From Geofilum sp964396555 (GTDB lineage Bacteria; Bacteroidota; Bacteroidia; Bacteroidales; Marinilabiliaceae), in NCBI GenBank assembly GCA_964396555.1, contig CAYNFX010000002.1:1-60314 (forward strand): DNA of 60,314 nt. Direction: 5' to 3'. Positions 16,892-26,149 of the stretch are shown here, one piece after another. A program made the position numbers and the translations under genes. Every line of letters starts with the position of its first letter. Positions within the stretch are counted from its first letter, which is position 1. The notes under the pieces were generated by a model. The model had not been told where the DNA came from. It worked only from the letters and a program-made list of their open reading frames with translations, and made no database searches.

Positions 16892-17338
16892 ATGGGACTT
16901 GAAGATTTTTACCATGTCACAGCAATACAGATCAGGTTTAACGATGCTGATGGGTTTGGGCATGTAAACAACACAATAATTCAGGAGTATTTCGACATTG
17001 GCCGGGTGCACTATTTGAAGGATGCGCTTGGTGGTGACAAGTTGTGGAAGGATGGTCGTCACCTGCTTATTGTTTCAAACAAAACAGATTTTTACAAGCA
17101 GACTATGCCTGATGACTCAATTCATGTCTATACCATGGTGTCAAAGATAGGGACTAAGAGTATGAGCATGGTACAATGGCTTGTAAGGGATGGAGACATT
17201 CAGCCTACAGCAACTTGTGAATCGGTAATGGCCGGGTTTAACAAGGAAGCACAGACTGGTATGGTGATACCTGAGGACTGGCGTGAAGCGTTCAACAGGA
17301 TGGAAAAAGGTCGCCTCAGTCAGTATTTAATTCGATAA
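16892..17338 (+). CDS. Acyl-CoA thioesterase, 4HBT hotdog family
   Basis: The 148-residue single hotdog domain has the RFNDADGFGHVNNTIIQEYFDIGRVHYL signature at residues about 16-43; the Asp is the likely catalytic residue, as in YbgC/4HBT thioesterases. The physiological acyl-CoA is unknown. The ATG at 16892 comes 36 bp after dapD, so it may be co-transcribed with it. Its last 23 bp overlap the 3' end of rimM, which runs the other way. The overlap is small, and both reading frames have strong family matches. Confidence 0.85.
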   Translation: MGLEDFYHVTAIQIRFNDADGFGHVNNTIIQEYFDIGRVHYLKDALGGDKLWKDGRHLLIVSNKTDFYKQTMPDDSIHVYTMVSKIGTKSMSMVQWLVRDGDIQPTATCESVMAGFNKEAQTGMVIPEDWREAFNRMEKGRLSQYLIR

Positions 17339-17849
17339 GTCCCTCAGGTGCATTGATCTCCATTGTCTGTTTTTCAAAGTCGATGTTGGAGATGAGATCT
17401 TTGTGGATAGGAAGCATGACTTCCGAGCCATTATTATCAATGTAGGCAATAGGGTTATTGCTGATTTCCTCAATGTCAGTTACGGTTCCGATAAATCCTG
17501 CGGTTCGGTCATATACCGAGAGACCGATCAGGTCAGTTAGCGAAAAACCACCTTCATCAGGAGCCTCGCCAAGTTTTTCGGGATCAATAAAAACTTCGGA
17601 GCCCTGCAGACGCCGGGCTTTTTCTTCCGAGTCAATAGTATCGAGCAGGAGCAGTAGCTCCTGCTCATTTTTGTATCTGAGAGTATAGACTTCAATTGGA
17701 ATCAGACCTCCCATATAATCAATGAAAATATAATCAGGATCTGGCTCGTACCCTACCAGTGATGGTTGTAGTCTGAGCAATACTTCCCCGCCTATGCCAT
17801 GTGGTCTGGCCAGGGTGCCGATATTAACAAGGTCTGATTTGTCAATCAT
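17316..17849 (-). CDS. rimM: Ribosome maturation factor RimM
   Basis: The 177-residue protein has the N-terminal RimM beta-barrel (LVNIGTLARPHGIGGEVLLRL) and the C-terminal PRC-barrel (DLIGLSVYDRTAGFIGTVTDIEEI... VMLPIHKDLI). RimM helps fold the head of the 30S subunit near S19 and 16S rRNA helices. The gene follows rpsP, as in many bacteria, but a terminator hairpin lies between them. A TAAATTTG box just 6 bp before the ATG would give an almost leaderless transcript. No trmD or rplS follows here. Confidence 0.93.
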   Translation of the reverse strand: MIDKSDLVNIGTLARPHGIGGEVLLRLQPSLVGYEPDPDYIFIDYMGGLIPIEVYTLRYKNEQELLLLLDTIDSEEKARRLQGSEVFIDPEKLGEAPDEGGFSLTDLIGLSVYDRTAGFIGTVTDIEEISNNPIAYIDNNGSEVMLPIHKDLISNIDFEKQTMEINAPEGLIELNTD

Positions 17850-17866
17850 AGGATCAAATTTAATAA

Positions 17867-17899
17867 AAAAAGCCTATCTGAAACTCAGATAGGCTTTTT
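17867..17899 (-). terminator. Terminator after rpsP
   Basis: A 15-bp perfect stem (core GCCTATCTGA with TCAGATAGGC) with a 3-nt loop is flanked by A and T runs and gives TTTTTTTATT on the minus strand. It lies 21 bp after the rpsP stop codon and 18 bp before the rimM start. Confidence 0.88.
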
Positions 17900-17920
17900 A
17901 TGGAAGAATTTGAGACTGAA

Positions 17921-18457
17921 TTACTCAGCCTGAGTTTCTTCTGATGCGGGGCTTTCTGCAGGAGTTTCAGCTGCTTCTTCGGCAGCTTCCGCAACCTCTT
18001 CAGCATTTTTCTTAGCGATCTTTTCAGCTCTAGCTGCATTGACCTTAGCTTCCTGTGCAAGCTTTTCTTTTTCAGCCTGAGACTTTTTGCTGTCAAGCTG
18101 ATCTTTCTTTGACTGAACCTTAGCAGCCTTTTCTTCCAACCAAGTTTGGAAACGACGTTCTGCTTCAGCTTCGTCAAAAGCACCTTTCTTTACTCCTTCA
18201 AGCAGGTGTTTTTTCATCAACACACCTTTTGCGCTGAGGAGAGAGCGGGTAGTATCTGTAGGTTGAGCACCATTGTTTATCCACTTCAAGGCCTTATCGA
18301 CATCTAGTTCGATAGTAGCAGGATTAGTGTTAGGATTGTATGAACCGATCCTTTCAATATACCTGCCATCCCGTGGCGCCCTGCTATCAGCTACCACAAT
18401 GTGGTAGAAAGCATAACCTTTACGTCCGCGTCTTGTTAATCTAATTTTTACAGACAT
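17921..18457 (-). CDS. rpsP: 30S ribosomal protein S16 with a long low-complexity tail
   Basis: Residues 1-80 are a standard S16 (MSVKIRLTRRGRKGYAFYHIV, ADSRAPRDGRYIERIGSYNP). S16 binds 16S rRNA in the body of the small subunit. Residues about 95-178 are an Ala/Glu/Lys-rich, probably helical or disordered tail ending in many Glu and Ala. Such a tail is usual in Bacteroidota but absent from E. coli S16, which has 82 residues. A promoter box lies 44 bp upstream and a strong terminator follows. Confidence 0.96.
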   Translation of the reverse strand: MSVKIRLTRRGRKGYAFYHIVVADSRAPRDGRYIERIGSYNPNTNPATIELDVDKALKWINNGAQPTDTTRSLLSAKGVLMKKHLLEGVKKGAFDEAEAERRFQTWLEEKAAKVQSKKDQLDSKKSQAEKEKLAQEAKVNAARAEKIAKKNAEEVAEAAEEAAETPAESPASEETQAE

Positions 18458-18500
18458 GTTTCAATTATTACAATTAAACAACCTACGTTTTAAGCGTGCG

Positions 18501-18508
18501 CAAATATA
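18501..18508 (-). promoter_or_regulatory. rpsP promoter -7 box
   Basis: The minus strand has TATATTTG, an exact TAnnTTTG match, with TTTC 19 nt upstream in place of the usual TTTG. The predicted start leaves a leader of about 35 nt before the rpsP ATG. Confidence 0.65.
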
Positions 18509-18580
18509 GACTCTTTAATTTGAATATGAAATGTTTTCAACAAAAAAGTAAAGGCCCTCATTTGCAATCCAATGCCCTGC

Positions 18581-19813
18581 TTACCCAAAGAACATATAAC
18601 CTATCAGTATTGCAGCTATTATTCCTGCCACGTCGGCTAGTAGGCCACATGGCAGTGCATACCTTGTATTTTTTATTCCAACAGATCCGAAGTACAAGGC
18701 CAGGACGTAGAATGTTGTCTCTGTTGAGCCCTGCATTATACAGGCAAGGCGCCCTGCAAATGAATCGGCACCTAAGGAATTCATTGTATCAAGCATCATT
18801 CCCCTGGCTCCACTGCCGCTAAGTGGTTTCATAAGTGCTGTAGGCAGCGCATCTACAAATGCTGTGTCTATCCCGGTCTGACCTATAGTCCATGCAATTG
18901 CATCAATTAGGAAGTCCATTGCCCCAGAAGCCCGAAACACTCCAATACCAACAAGGATGGCAATTAGGTAGGGAATAATCTTTATTGCAACCCCAAAACC
19001 CTCCTTGCCACCTTCTATAAAAGCCTCATAGATGTTGACCTTCTTTATTAAAGCCCTGACTATAAATGTAATGATAAAAGAGAAAAGCATAAGATTTGCC
19101 GTCAGCAATGAGACAGTCCGGAGCTGATCCCCGTCAAGCCTTGAGAGTCCCCACAGCATAGCGCCCACTAAGGCGCTTGCTCCACCCAGATAGGCCAGTA
19201 CTACAGGATCATGAAGTTTGATGCGCTGAACCAGTGCCACCGATACAAGGCCTACCATTGTAGAGAAGAATGTTGCAAGCAGTATAGGCAGGAATACATC
19301 GGCAGGGTTGGCTGCTCCCATCTGGGCCCTATATACCATTATTGAGATTGGTATAATTGTAAGTCCGGAGGTGTTGAGGACAAGGAACATGATCTGCGCA
19401 TCCGAGGCCCTTTCCTTTTGAGGGTTAACGCTCTGCATTTCGTCCATGGCCTTAAGTCCCATTGGAGTAGCAGCATTGTCAAGTCCCAGCATATTGGCTG
19501 CAAAGTTCATCATCATAGAACCATAGGCCGGGTGGTTCTTGGGAAGGGAGGGAAACAAACGGTTGAACAGCGGTCCGATAGCCTTAGACATCAGGGATAC
19601 CATGCCTCCCTTTTCGGCAATCTTCATAAAGCCTAGCCAGAGAGTAAGTACTCCGGTTAGTCCCAGAGATATATCAAAGCCGGTACGGGCATAGTCGAAG
19701 GTAGAGTTTACCAGTTCCGGAAAAACCTCATAATCCTGGAAAACAATAAGCCTTACTAGTGCTACTATAAAGGCTACCAGAAAAAACGCTATCCAAATAT
19801 AATTCAGTACCAT
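18581..19813 (-). CDS. SpmA-SpmB-like fused nucleoside-recognition (Gate) membrane protein
   Basis: The 410-residue integral membrane protein has about nine to ten hydrophobic segments. The first half has the SpmA-type sequence (AYGSMMMNFAANMLGLDNAATPMGLKAM), and the second half the SpmB-type sequence (FIEGGKEGFGVAIKIIPYLIAILVGIGVFRASG, PLSGSGARGMM, GSTETTFYVLALYFGSVG). In Bacillus the two parts are separate sporulation proteins involved in spore-core dehydration. In non-sporulating Bacteroidota the fused version is common and its role is unknown, probably transport of a small molecule. It follows the Nim-like gene by 9 bp. Confidence 0.85.
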   Translation of the reverse strand: MVLNYIWIAFFLVAFIVALVRLIVFQDYEVFPELVNSTFDYARTGFDISLGLTGVLTLWLGFMKIAEKGGMVSLMSKAIGPLFNRLFPSLPKNHPAYGSMMMNFAANMLGLDNAATPMGLKAMDEMQSVNPQKERASDAQIMFLVLNTSGLTIIPISIMVYRAQMGAANPADVFLPILLATFFSTMVGLVSVALVQRIKLHDPVVLAYLGGASALVGAMLWGLSRLDGDQLRTVSLLTANLMLFSFIITFIVRALIKKVNIYEAFIEGGKEGFGVAIKIIPYLIAILVGIGVFRASGAMDFLIDAIAWTIGQTGIDTAFVDALPTALMKPLSGSGARGMMLDTMNSLGADSFAGRLACIMQGSTETTFYVLALYFGSVGIKNTRYALPCGLLADVAGIIAAILIGYMFFG

Positions 19814-19822
19814 CGTAAGGTA

Positions 19823-20311
19823 TTAGGTCGATTGTTGTCTGTATTCAGAATTGGGTATCCCAAATTCTTTGCAGGTCATTTCTTCAATCACAATCTCCCA
19901 GACTTTTACATTGCGTAATGCAGGCTCGGAGTATGTGAACGGTGTGTCGGTGTAGTTATCCATCATGATATCAAGGGCCTCTCGCTTACTGTTCAAATCC
20001 TCGATAAAGGTAACCCTGCCTTTTACAACCACACTTGTCGAATGCATGCTATAGCTGCAGGCTACATCTTTATGTTGATACACCAACTCGCCGCCCTTGC
20101 AGAAGCAAATGCTGACCCTGGGGTCAGCTTCAAGTGCCTCGACAGCAGTTCCTTCCTGAGCGCTGTGCAGAAAGAGCTTTCCATCCCTGTACCCAAAGTT
20201 CATTGGTATAACGTAGGGCCCTTCATGGGTTACAACCCCTACGAAGCAAATATCACAATCCTTTATGACCGAATCAATATAGCTCTGGTCCTTATGCTCC
20301 CTTGTCTTCAT
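19823..20311 (-). CDS. Pyridoxamine 5'-phosphate oxidase-like flavoprotein (Nim family)
   Basis: The 162-residue split-barrel protein has VVTHEGPYVIPMNFGYRDGKLFLHSA near residues 27-53, the form seen in Nim-type nitroimidazole-resistance and other FMN- or heme-binding pyridoxamine-oxidase-like proteins. Chromosomal Nim-like genes are widespread in this phylum and most have no proven role in resistance, so no drug phenotype should be assumed. It lies between dnaG and the SpmAB-like gene on the same strand. Confidence 0.8.
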   Translation of the reverse strand: MKTREHKDQSYIDSVIKDCDICFVGVVTHEGPYVIPMNFGYRDGKLFLHSAQEGTAVEALEADPRVSICFCKGGELVYQHKDVACSYSMHSTSVVVKGRVTFIEDLNSKREALDIMMDNYTDTPFTYSEPALRNVKVWEIVIEEMTCKEFGIPNSEYRQQST

Positions 20312-20366
20312 CTACTATCGCCTGGTTTAGATTATTTATTTTTTACTGTTGTGATAAAGCTAATCG

Positions 20367-22313
20367 TCATTTAATAATAGTGCGCTCGCCTTGCTGTCTC
20401 GAAATAAACTTAAGAGCATTATTAAGGATATTTATCTCCTTCATCAACTCAATCTGTCTCTCGTTATCTCCTTTTTCCTGCTCTACTTTAAGTGCCATGG
20501 TTAATTTCTCTATCTTAGTCTTTAGGTACTTCCATTTGAGTTCGGTAACCAACCTGGGCACAAGCTGATCAAGTAAATCCTCGTCAGTCTTGACATCTCC
20601 GTATTTATTATGTATCCTGCTAAGCCTGTATTCTCTTGCAATCAGGTCGGTAGCAAGGGAACTGACCAAAGGATTGGGGTGACTCACAAAGAAGCGGTGT
20701 GGTATAAAATCAGGAGTTTGCAGATTCCCCTCATACTCTGTGATGATCACATTGTGCACAGGGTTCATACTAACCAGATCGTCTTGCCTGATTTCATGGA
20801 CAATAAATTCACCGACTGTCATCTCCCTGACCTCCTCGCCTGTTGTGACCGGCCCAAGGTTTTCATTTCCATATTTGATTAGATAGCGAAGAATTTCCCT
20901 CTCCTCGTTTTCGAGAGGGTTGTCGGTAAGTGTGGGAAGGTCGCGTGCCTGGGTCTCTGCCTGAGGGGCAGCCGGCGCCGGCCGGCTGCCGACGTTCTTG
21001 CTTTGCTCTTTACGTTTAAGCTTCCTGATTCCGTCATAGAGAACGGCTTCTTCCACTCCCAGCAACTGGCTGCATTCCTTTACATAGACCGATTGTACTA
21101 TTGGATCCGGAATCACAGATATAGTGCGTATAATATCCTGGATTACCTGGGCCTTTTTTATCGGGTCATTGGCGCTATCCTGCATCAGGACAGAGGTTTT
21201 AAACCTGATAAAGTCGGTCTCGTGGCTTCTTATATATTCCACAAGCTCTTCCCCACTCATTGACTTTGCAAAGCTGTCGGGGTCGTGGCCGTCAGGAAGC
21301 AACAGCACTTTAATATTCATGCCTTCGGCAAGTACCATGTCGATGCCCCTGAGTGAGGCTTTGATACCGGCAGGGTCGCCATCGAATATAAAGGTCACAT
21401 TGTGCGAAAAGCGCGACATCAGCTGGATCTGCTCCAGGGTCAGGGCAGTTCCCGAACTGGCAACTACATTGCTGATCCCGGCCTGATGAAAGGAAAGCAC
21501 ATCAGTATAACCTTCCACCAGGTAGGTGCAGTCCTGCCTTACTATCTCCTGTCGTGCCTGATAGATGCCGTAAAGGATGCGGCTTTTGTGGTAGATGTCT
21601 GATTCTGGCGAGTTTAGGTATTTGGCTGTGTTGGGATCGTTTTTAATAATACGGCCTCCGAAACCAATAACCTTGCCTGAGAGACTGAGTATGGGGAATA
21701 TTACACGACTCCTGAAACGGTCTGCCTTGTAGTCGTCACGTACTATCGAGAGACCTGTTTTCTCAAGATATTGGAGTTTATAGCCATGTTCCAGAGCCTG
21801 TTTTGTAAGTGCGTCACGCTGTTCGGGAGAGTAACCCAACTGGAATTTCCTTATAATATCATCACGAATACCGCGTTGTCTGAGGTAACCAAGTCCAACT
21901 GACTGACCCTCGTCAGTTTCATACAGAGTCTTGGTGAAGAACTTAGCCGCATACTCGGTCACAAGCATCATGCTTTCCCTTTCGGTCTGCTGCTCGAGTT
22001 CTTCCGGTGTGGGAACCTTCTCCTCTATAGTTATATGAAACCTGCGTCCGAGCATTTTGACAGCTTCCACGAAGGTGATCTGCTCGTGCTCCATCAGGAA
22101 GTTGACTGCATTTCCGCCTTTGCCGCAGCCAAAGCATTTGAAAATCCCTTTGGAGGGAGAGACTATAAAGGAAGGCGTCTTTTCGTTGTGGAAGGGACAC
22201 TTGCCAATATAGTTCACACCGCGCCTTTTCAGATTGACATACTCGGATACGATGTCTGTAATCTGGCTCTGGGCTTGTTCTACGATGCGCTCGACTATGG
22301 CTTGGTCAATCAT
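20367..22313 (-). CDS. dnaG: DNA primase
   Basis: The 648-residue primase has the zinc-binding domain (Cys39, His42, Cys60, Cys63), the RNA polymerase domain, a TOPRIM core with LVEGYTDVLSFHQAG and FIFDGDPAG, and a less conserved C-terminal helicase-binding domain. It makes RNA primers at the replication fork with the DnaB helicase. The ATG at 22313 gives the usual short N terminus before the zinc domain. It follows the MFS transporter gene by 51 bp. A low-complexity stretch rich in Ala, Pro and Gln (about 447-460) separates the core from the C-terminal part. Confidence 0.96.
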   Translation of the reverse strand: MIDQAIVERIVEQAQSQITDIVSEYVNLKRRGVNYIGKCPFHNEKTPSFIVSPSKGIFKCFGCGKGGNAVNFLMEHEQITFVEAVKMLGRRFHITIEEKVPTPEELEQQTERESMMLVTEYAAKFFTKTLYETDEGQSVGLGYLRQRGIRDDIIRKFQLGYSPEQRDALTKQALEHGYKLQYLEKTGLSIVRDDYKADRFRSRVIFPILSLSGKVIGFGGRIIKNDPNTAKYLNSPESDIYHKSRILYGIYQARQEIVRQDCTYLVEGYTDVLSFHQAGISNVVASSGTALTLEQIQLMSRFSHNVTFIFDGDPAGIKASLRGIDMVLAEGMNIKVLLLPDGHDPDSFAKSMSGEELVEYIRSHETDFIRFKTSVLMQDSANDPIKKAQVIQDIIRTISVIPDPIVQSVYVKECSQLLGVEEAVLYDGIRKLKRKEQSKNVGSRPAPAAPQAETQARDLPTLTDNPLENEEREILRYLIKYGNENLGPVTTGEEVREMTVGEFIVHEIRQDDLVSMNPVHNVIITEYEGNLQTPDFIPHRFFVSHPNPLVSSLATDLIAREYRLSRIHNKYGDVKTDEDLLDQLVPRLVTELKWKYLKTKIEKLTMALKVEQEKGDNERQIELMKEINILNNALKFISRQQGERTIIK

Positions 22314-22364
22314 TTTTCATGTCCCCTTTACTGTTTCAAAGATAGGCAAAAATGGATTGCCTTG

Positions 22365-23678
22365 TTATTCGGTGTCATCCTGGACTGAGTCGGCCAGCTC
22401 ATTTTTACCTCTGATCCCAAATCCCTTATCTACTTTGAGCCGGCTGATAATAAAGAAGCCAGGCACTGTGCTGAGTAGCACCCATACAAAGAAATTTGAA
22501 TACCCCATCCATTCCTGGATATAGCCTGAGACCATTCCCGGCAGCATCATACCAAGGGCCATAAATCCTGTGCATATAGCATAGTGTGCTGTTTTGTGCT
22601 CTCCCTCGGAAAAGTAGATAAGGTAGAGCATAAATGCCGTAAATCCGAAGCCGTAGCCAAACTGTTCCACAGCCACCAAGGATGAAATCAGGTAAAGGTT
22701 TTCCGGCTGAACAATAGCCATATACAGGTACACAGTGTTGGGCAGGTTGAGTGTCAGGGCCATGGTCAAAAACCAGTATTTCAGTCCTTTGCGGGAGGCT
22801 GCAATGCCTCCCGTTATTCCACCAAGCATCAGTGCTACTATCCCTATGGTACCATACACTAGTCCTATCTGCTCTGTTGAAAGCCCCAGGCCACCCACTT
22901 CGCGGGGGTCGAGCAGGAAGGGTGATGCCATTTTCACAAGCTGAGCCTCTCCCAGTCTGAAAAGCAGCATAAAAGTTATGGCCCAGCCGACCTGCTTCTT
23001 CTTGAAAAAACTTGCAAAGGTCCGGAAGAATTCTGTGAATATCCCTGATCCTTCACTACCCCCGGTAGGCTTGTCTGATGCCGGTTTTGGGAGGATGAAG
23101 GCATGGTAGAGAAACAACATCAGGTAGATTACACCAACTATTAGAAAAGTCCGGCTCCAGGCAATGTTGAGGCTGGCACAGTGCTTTTCGAGGTATCCTG
23201 CTGCAATTATTAGAGCTCCCTGACCCGAGATCAAAGCAATACGGTAAAAGGTGCTTCGTATCCCGATAAAGTATGACTGCCTGGCCTCATCCAGACCAAG
23301 CATATAGAATCCGTCTACGGCTATGTCGTGGGTAGCCGAACTGAAGGCTATAAGCCAGAAGAAGATCAGTGAATACCTGAAATAATCAGGACCGGGCAGA
23401 CTTAGGGCTACTCCTGCAAGGGAGGCTCCCAGGATAAGCTGCATGACGATGATCCACAGGCGTTTGGTTCGGAAGATATCAACTATTGGACTCCATAGTG
23501 GCTTTATCACCCATGGCAGGCTGAGCCATCCTGTGTACAAGGCTATGTCGGCATTTGAAATCCCCAGACGCTTGTACATAATTAGGGCAACAGTATTGAC
23601 CATAACATAGGGAATACCCTGTGAAAAGTAGAGTGACGGGATCCAGGCCCAGGGAGATTTTTCTTTTCTGTCCTTCAT
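22365..23678 (-). CDS. AmpG-like MFS permease, possibly for muropeptides or cell-wall sugars
   Basis: The 437-residue protein has about twelve membrane segments. It begins with the PAT/AmpG-type motif SLYFSQGIPYVMVNTVALIMYKRLG, followed by WVIKPLWSPIVDIF and SATHDIAVDGFYM, as in AmpG permeases that import anhydro-muropeptides across the inner membrane. Related Bacteroidota permeases (MurT of Tannerella, from family knowledge) import MurNAc. The neighbours SpoIID/LytB protein, glycosyltransferase and BadF-type kinase support a cell-wall context. A 180-bp gap separates it from the SpoIID gene, with no clear promoter (a TATTATTTG stretch near 23725 is off consensus). The substrate is not proven. 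Confidence 0.75.
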   Translation of the reverse strand: MKDRKEKSPWAWIPSLYFSQGIPYVMVNTVALIMYKRLGISNADIALYTGWLSLPWVIKPLWSPIVDIFRTKRLWIIVMQLILGASLAGVALSLPGPDYFRYSLIFFWLIAFSSATHDIAVDGFYMLGLDEARQSYFIGIRSTFYRIALISGQGALIIAAGYLEKHCASLNIAWSRTFLIVGVIYLMLFLYHAFILPKPASDKPTGGSEGSGIFTEFFRTFASFFKKKQVGWAITFMLLFRLGEAQLVKMASPFLLDPREVGGLGLSTEQIGLVYGTIGIVALMLGGITGGIAASRKGLKYWFLTMALTLNLPNTVYLYMAIVQPENLYLISSLVAVEQFGYGFGFTAFMLYLIYFSEGEHKTAHYAICTGFMALGMMLPGMVSGYIQEWMGYSNFFVWVLLSTVPGFFIISRLKVDKGFGIRGKNELADSVQDDTE

Positions 23679-23858
23679 GTCAGGTTGTATAACTGCCTCT
23701 TATTTTTATGTAATCATGCAAAGGCAGCTCAAATAATACATTAATGCGAGTGGCATTTGCTTGTTTTTGTATACCTCGCCAGGCATTTTAACTATAACTT
23801 ATTTATCAGCACCTTTATAGTTTACTCGGATTTCGGTGCATTCTAATGATTCCAAGTG

Positions 23859-25190
23859 TTACCATATCTTTTGCAATTCGGCACCCCGGAAATAGTGGCT
23901 GAGTATCTTCCTGTACTCAATTCCTTTGGCACCCATTACTGCAGCACCAATCTGGCAAAGTCCCACTCCATGTCCCCAGCCCGCCCCGATAAGGGAGAAA
24001 CCGCTGACGATACCATTATGTACAGGGCCCTTTTCTACAATGAATGCCGAACTATAAAGATGGCTTTTTGAAAGAACTCTTCGGATTTCTAGTTCCTTAC
24101 CTATTGTGAATGCCCCCTTGCTGCCCACTATCTTAAGTTGTATTAACCTGCCTGAGGCCCCTCTCTCAATAGGTATCAGGTCATGGATTTCCCCAAGCTC
24201 AAGTCCTGCTTTTTCTTTAAGCAGGTGTTGGAGTTCATCCTGCCTGAGCACCACCTTCCAACGGTAGAAGTCGGGGGTCTCCCTGTCATAGCTGTTGAGT
24301 ACCTGACTGATTATCTTGTGGTCATTGCAATTGCAGTAGGAATCAAAGCTCCCTCTGATCCAGCTCTCAGCTCCGGCTTCCGTCCTTAGGTCGGGTATGG
24401 GAGTAAGGCTGCCAGGATCAGCATCGGCAAAGCTTCGAAGATAGGGATGAACTTTGGGTTCCCAGACGTTTTCAAAGAGCTCAGTCACACCGCCGCAGCA
24501 CTTTGAGAAGCGAGTATCGCATATTTCTCCGTAATACATAAGCACCTCTCCCCTTGTTGTCTCAACGGCATCGTTTACAGCGGGTGAAGTCGTCCTTGTG
24601 ATTCCCTGATAACGCTGGCAATGATCATCTGCGCAAACGTCATAGTCAATGTGCTCTTCTCTGTCATACCATCTGATACAGTAGTCTTCTGTTTTATGAC
24701 AGGAGTAATAAGACTTTTCCACTGCAAGCCTTTCTGTCTTACTAATCTGGGCCAAAAGCCAGCTACGGGATATCACGGCATGAGCCTTAAGAAGGTTTAT
24801 TGATGAGGTGGCACTCATCTCGGAGGAGATCACACTCTTGAGGTAGTCCTCAATATCTATTTGGTTAACAGCAGTAATGCCTTCCTGACCTAATATTAGT
24901 TGCAGGTTCCCTTTAAACTCCTGATCCTCTGTGCGCTGCCAGTGAAAGGCCTTTCCTATACACACGTCCCATAGCACAAAGCTTGCACTATCAGCGTTTA
25001 CAGGTTGAAGGGTTATAGGAAGTGGTAGCTTGAATAAACCCTGGTCAGTATTCAATTCAACTTGGGAACTTTCGATTCTTGTAACAACTACATCGCCACT
25101 GATAACCTTCTTGCTTACAGTTTCTCTGAAACTGCCCTTAAGTGTAAAGGAAAGCTGGTCTCCGCTAACAATGCCAACCCTTATTTCCAT
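23859..25190 (-). CDS. SpoIID/LytB domain protein
   Basis: The 443-residue protein carries the SpoIID domain: INLLKAHAVISRSWLLAQI after a conserved EMS, SKCCGGVTELFENVW, and the C-terminal GHGVGLCQIGAAVMGAKG signature. SpoIID of sporulators is a lytic transglycosylase acting on peptide-free glycan, while LytB enhances amidases. In a non-sporulating Gram-negative the protein probably acts on peptidoglycan, although no signal peptide is seen at the N terminus (MEIRVGIVSGDQL), which is odd for a wall enzyme. Many cysteines are visible (SYYSCHKTEDYC, CADDHC, CNCNDHK). It overlaps the DUF4922 gene by 10 bp. Confidence 0.85.
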   Translation of the reverse strand: MEIRVGIVSGDQLSFTLKGSFRETVSKKVISGDVVVTRIESSQVELNTDQGLFKLPLPITLQPVNADSASFVLWDVCIGKAFHWQRTEDQEFKGNLQLILGQEGITAVNQIDIEDYLKSVISSEMSATSSINLLKAHAVISRSWLLAQISKTERLAVEKSYYSCHKTEDYCIRWYDREEHIDYDVCADDHCQRYQGITRTTSPAVNDAVETTRGEVLMYYGEICDTRFSKCCGGVTELFENVWEPKVHPYLRSFADADPGSLTPIPDLRTEAGAESWIRGSFDSYCNCNDHKIISQVLNSYDRETPDFYRWKVVLRQDELQHLLKEKAGLELGEIHDLIPIERGASGRLIQLKIVGSKGAFTIGKELEIRRVLSKSHLYSSAFIVEKGPVHNGIVSGFSLIGAGWGHGVGLCQIGAAVMGAKGIEYRKILSHYFRGAELQKIW

Positions 25191-26149
25191 TCTGACTGTT
25201 TTATTGATGTTTTTATTGATTCCCAGAGAGGACCACTGACCGATACCTGTCTGAAGATATCTGCTATTAGTTTGCTGTCCAGCTTTTCGAAGTCTTCGGC
25301 TCGTGGGCAGCTAATTACGCCGCCCATCTCAACTGCTGCCGGACTAAGCAATATTTGTTCCTTCCCCTCAAGAAAATACTGCGCTGGTCTGTGATTGCCA
25401 CGGGGAAAGATAAATATAATCCATTCTTTTGGAGCGCGGCAGCATATAATATTGATCATAGGTTCTGTCTCTCCTGGCATCAGTATATCGAGTACCTCAA
25501 GTACTAGGTTGAAGAATCTGGTTAATTCCTGAGCATCATTACCCTGTACGACCAGAACCTTTCTCAGATAGTTGTCCAGGGCCGTAAGTCTGGAGTTTTG
25601 TGTTTGTATCAGTGTATCTCCAATCTGCAGTTTATACTCCCTCTCAACAGGCAGGTAATGTTTATCTCCTGCCTGAAAGTGAAAATGCATCGGAGCCGAG
25701 GCTCCACAGCGGGGACCATTGTAAAACACTGAGTACTTTTGAAGATCATTAGCCAGGGCAAGCATGGTTTCAAAGCGCCCCCTGATGGTCTGAGGAGTGT
25801 GAGTTTTAATGATTATCGTCAGATGCTTTTTGAATATAGGATATGGATTGACCAGAATCTGCATATCCCCGTTATAGGGTAAGGTTATTTGTTGAACAGG
25901 CCTGTTGGCCTCGCACAGAAAGCATGACCGTTCATCAGGCAAGTTCTGCTTTTCATTTTTTGCCGTTGTGGAGCGGATACGTTCGGGATTATGCTGGAGT
26001 ATGACTTTGATATGCTCGCTTAAAGCAACAATGCGCTCGTGCGCATTGTCCAATGCCCCAAAGTTTTGGGATGCAAGTTCCCATCCTTTAAGTTGTTCCC
26101 TTATCAAGTGTTCAACCTCTATACTTATCTCCTTATCCCCGTGTATCAT
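25181..26149 (-). CDS. DUF4922 protein with HIT/GalT-like phosphorylase motifs
   Basis: The 322-residue protein has CFLC (76-79), NPYPIFKKHLTIIIKTHTPQ (101-120) and GASAPMHFHFQ (149-159). These resemble, in the same order, the CxxC, NPFP...HxLL...E and GAS..HxHxQ elements of Ap4A phosphorylases and galactose-1-phosphate uridylyltransferases. In that branch the middle His of HxHxQ is the nucleotidylated residue; here it would be His157. The likely reaction is transfer or phosphorolysis of a nucleotide-sugar or dinucleotide, but the substrate is unknown. It overlaps the glycosyltransferase stop by 4 bp and the SpoIID start by 10 bp, so the three genes are translationally coupled. The enzymatic reading is my inference. 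Confidence 0.75.
   Translation of the reverse strand: MIHGDKEISIEVEHLIREQLKGWELASQNFGALDNAHERIVALSEHIKVILQHNPERIRSTTAKNEKQNLPDERSCFLCEANRPVQQITLPYNGDMQILVNPYPIFKKHLTIIIKTHTPQTIRGRFETMLALANDLQKYSVFYNGPRCGASAPMHFHFQAGDKHYLPVEREYKLQIGDTLIQTQNSRLTALDNYLRKVLVVQGNDAQELTRFFNLVLEVLDILMPGETEPMINIICCRAPKEWIIFIFPRGNHRPAQYFLEGKEQILLSPAAVEMGGVISCPRAEDFEKLDSKLIADIFRQVSVSGPLWESIKTSIKQSEWK

Noticed and set aside
17860..18183. 107-residue Lys-rich frame overlapping rpsP
   Set aside because: It is a shifted reading of the low-complexity S16 tail.
19823..20311. Nitroimidazole resistance determinant
   Set aside because: Only the broad Nim/pyridoxamine-oxidase-like fold is supported; chromosomal homologues are often unrelated to resistance.
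18581..25190. Sporulation capacity, from SpmA/SpmB-like and SpoIID proteins
   Set aside because: These families are common in non-sporulating Bacteroidota, and no core sporulation genes are present.
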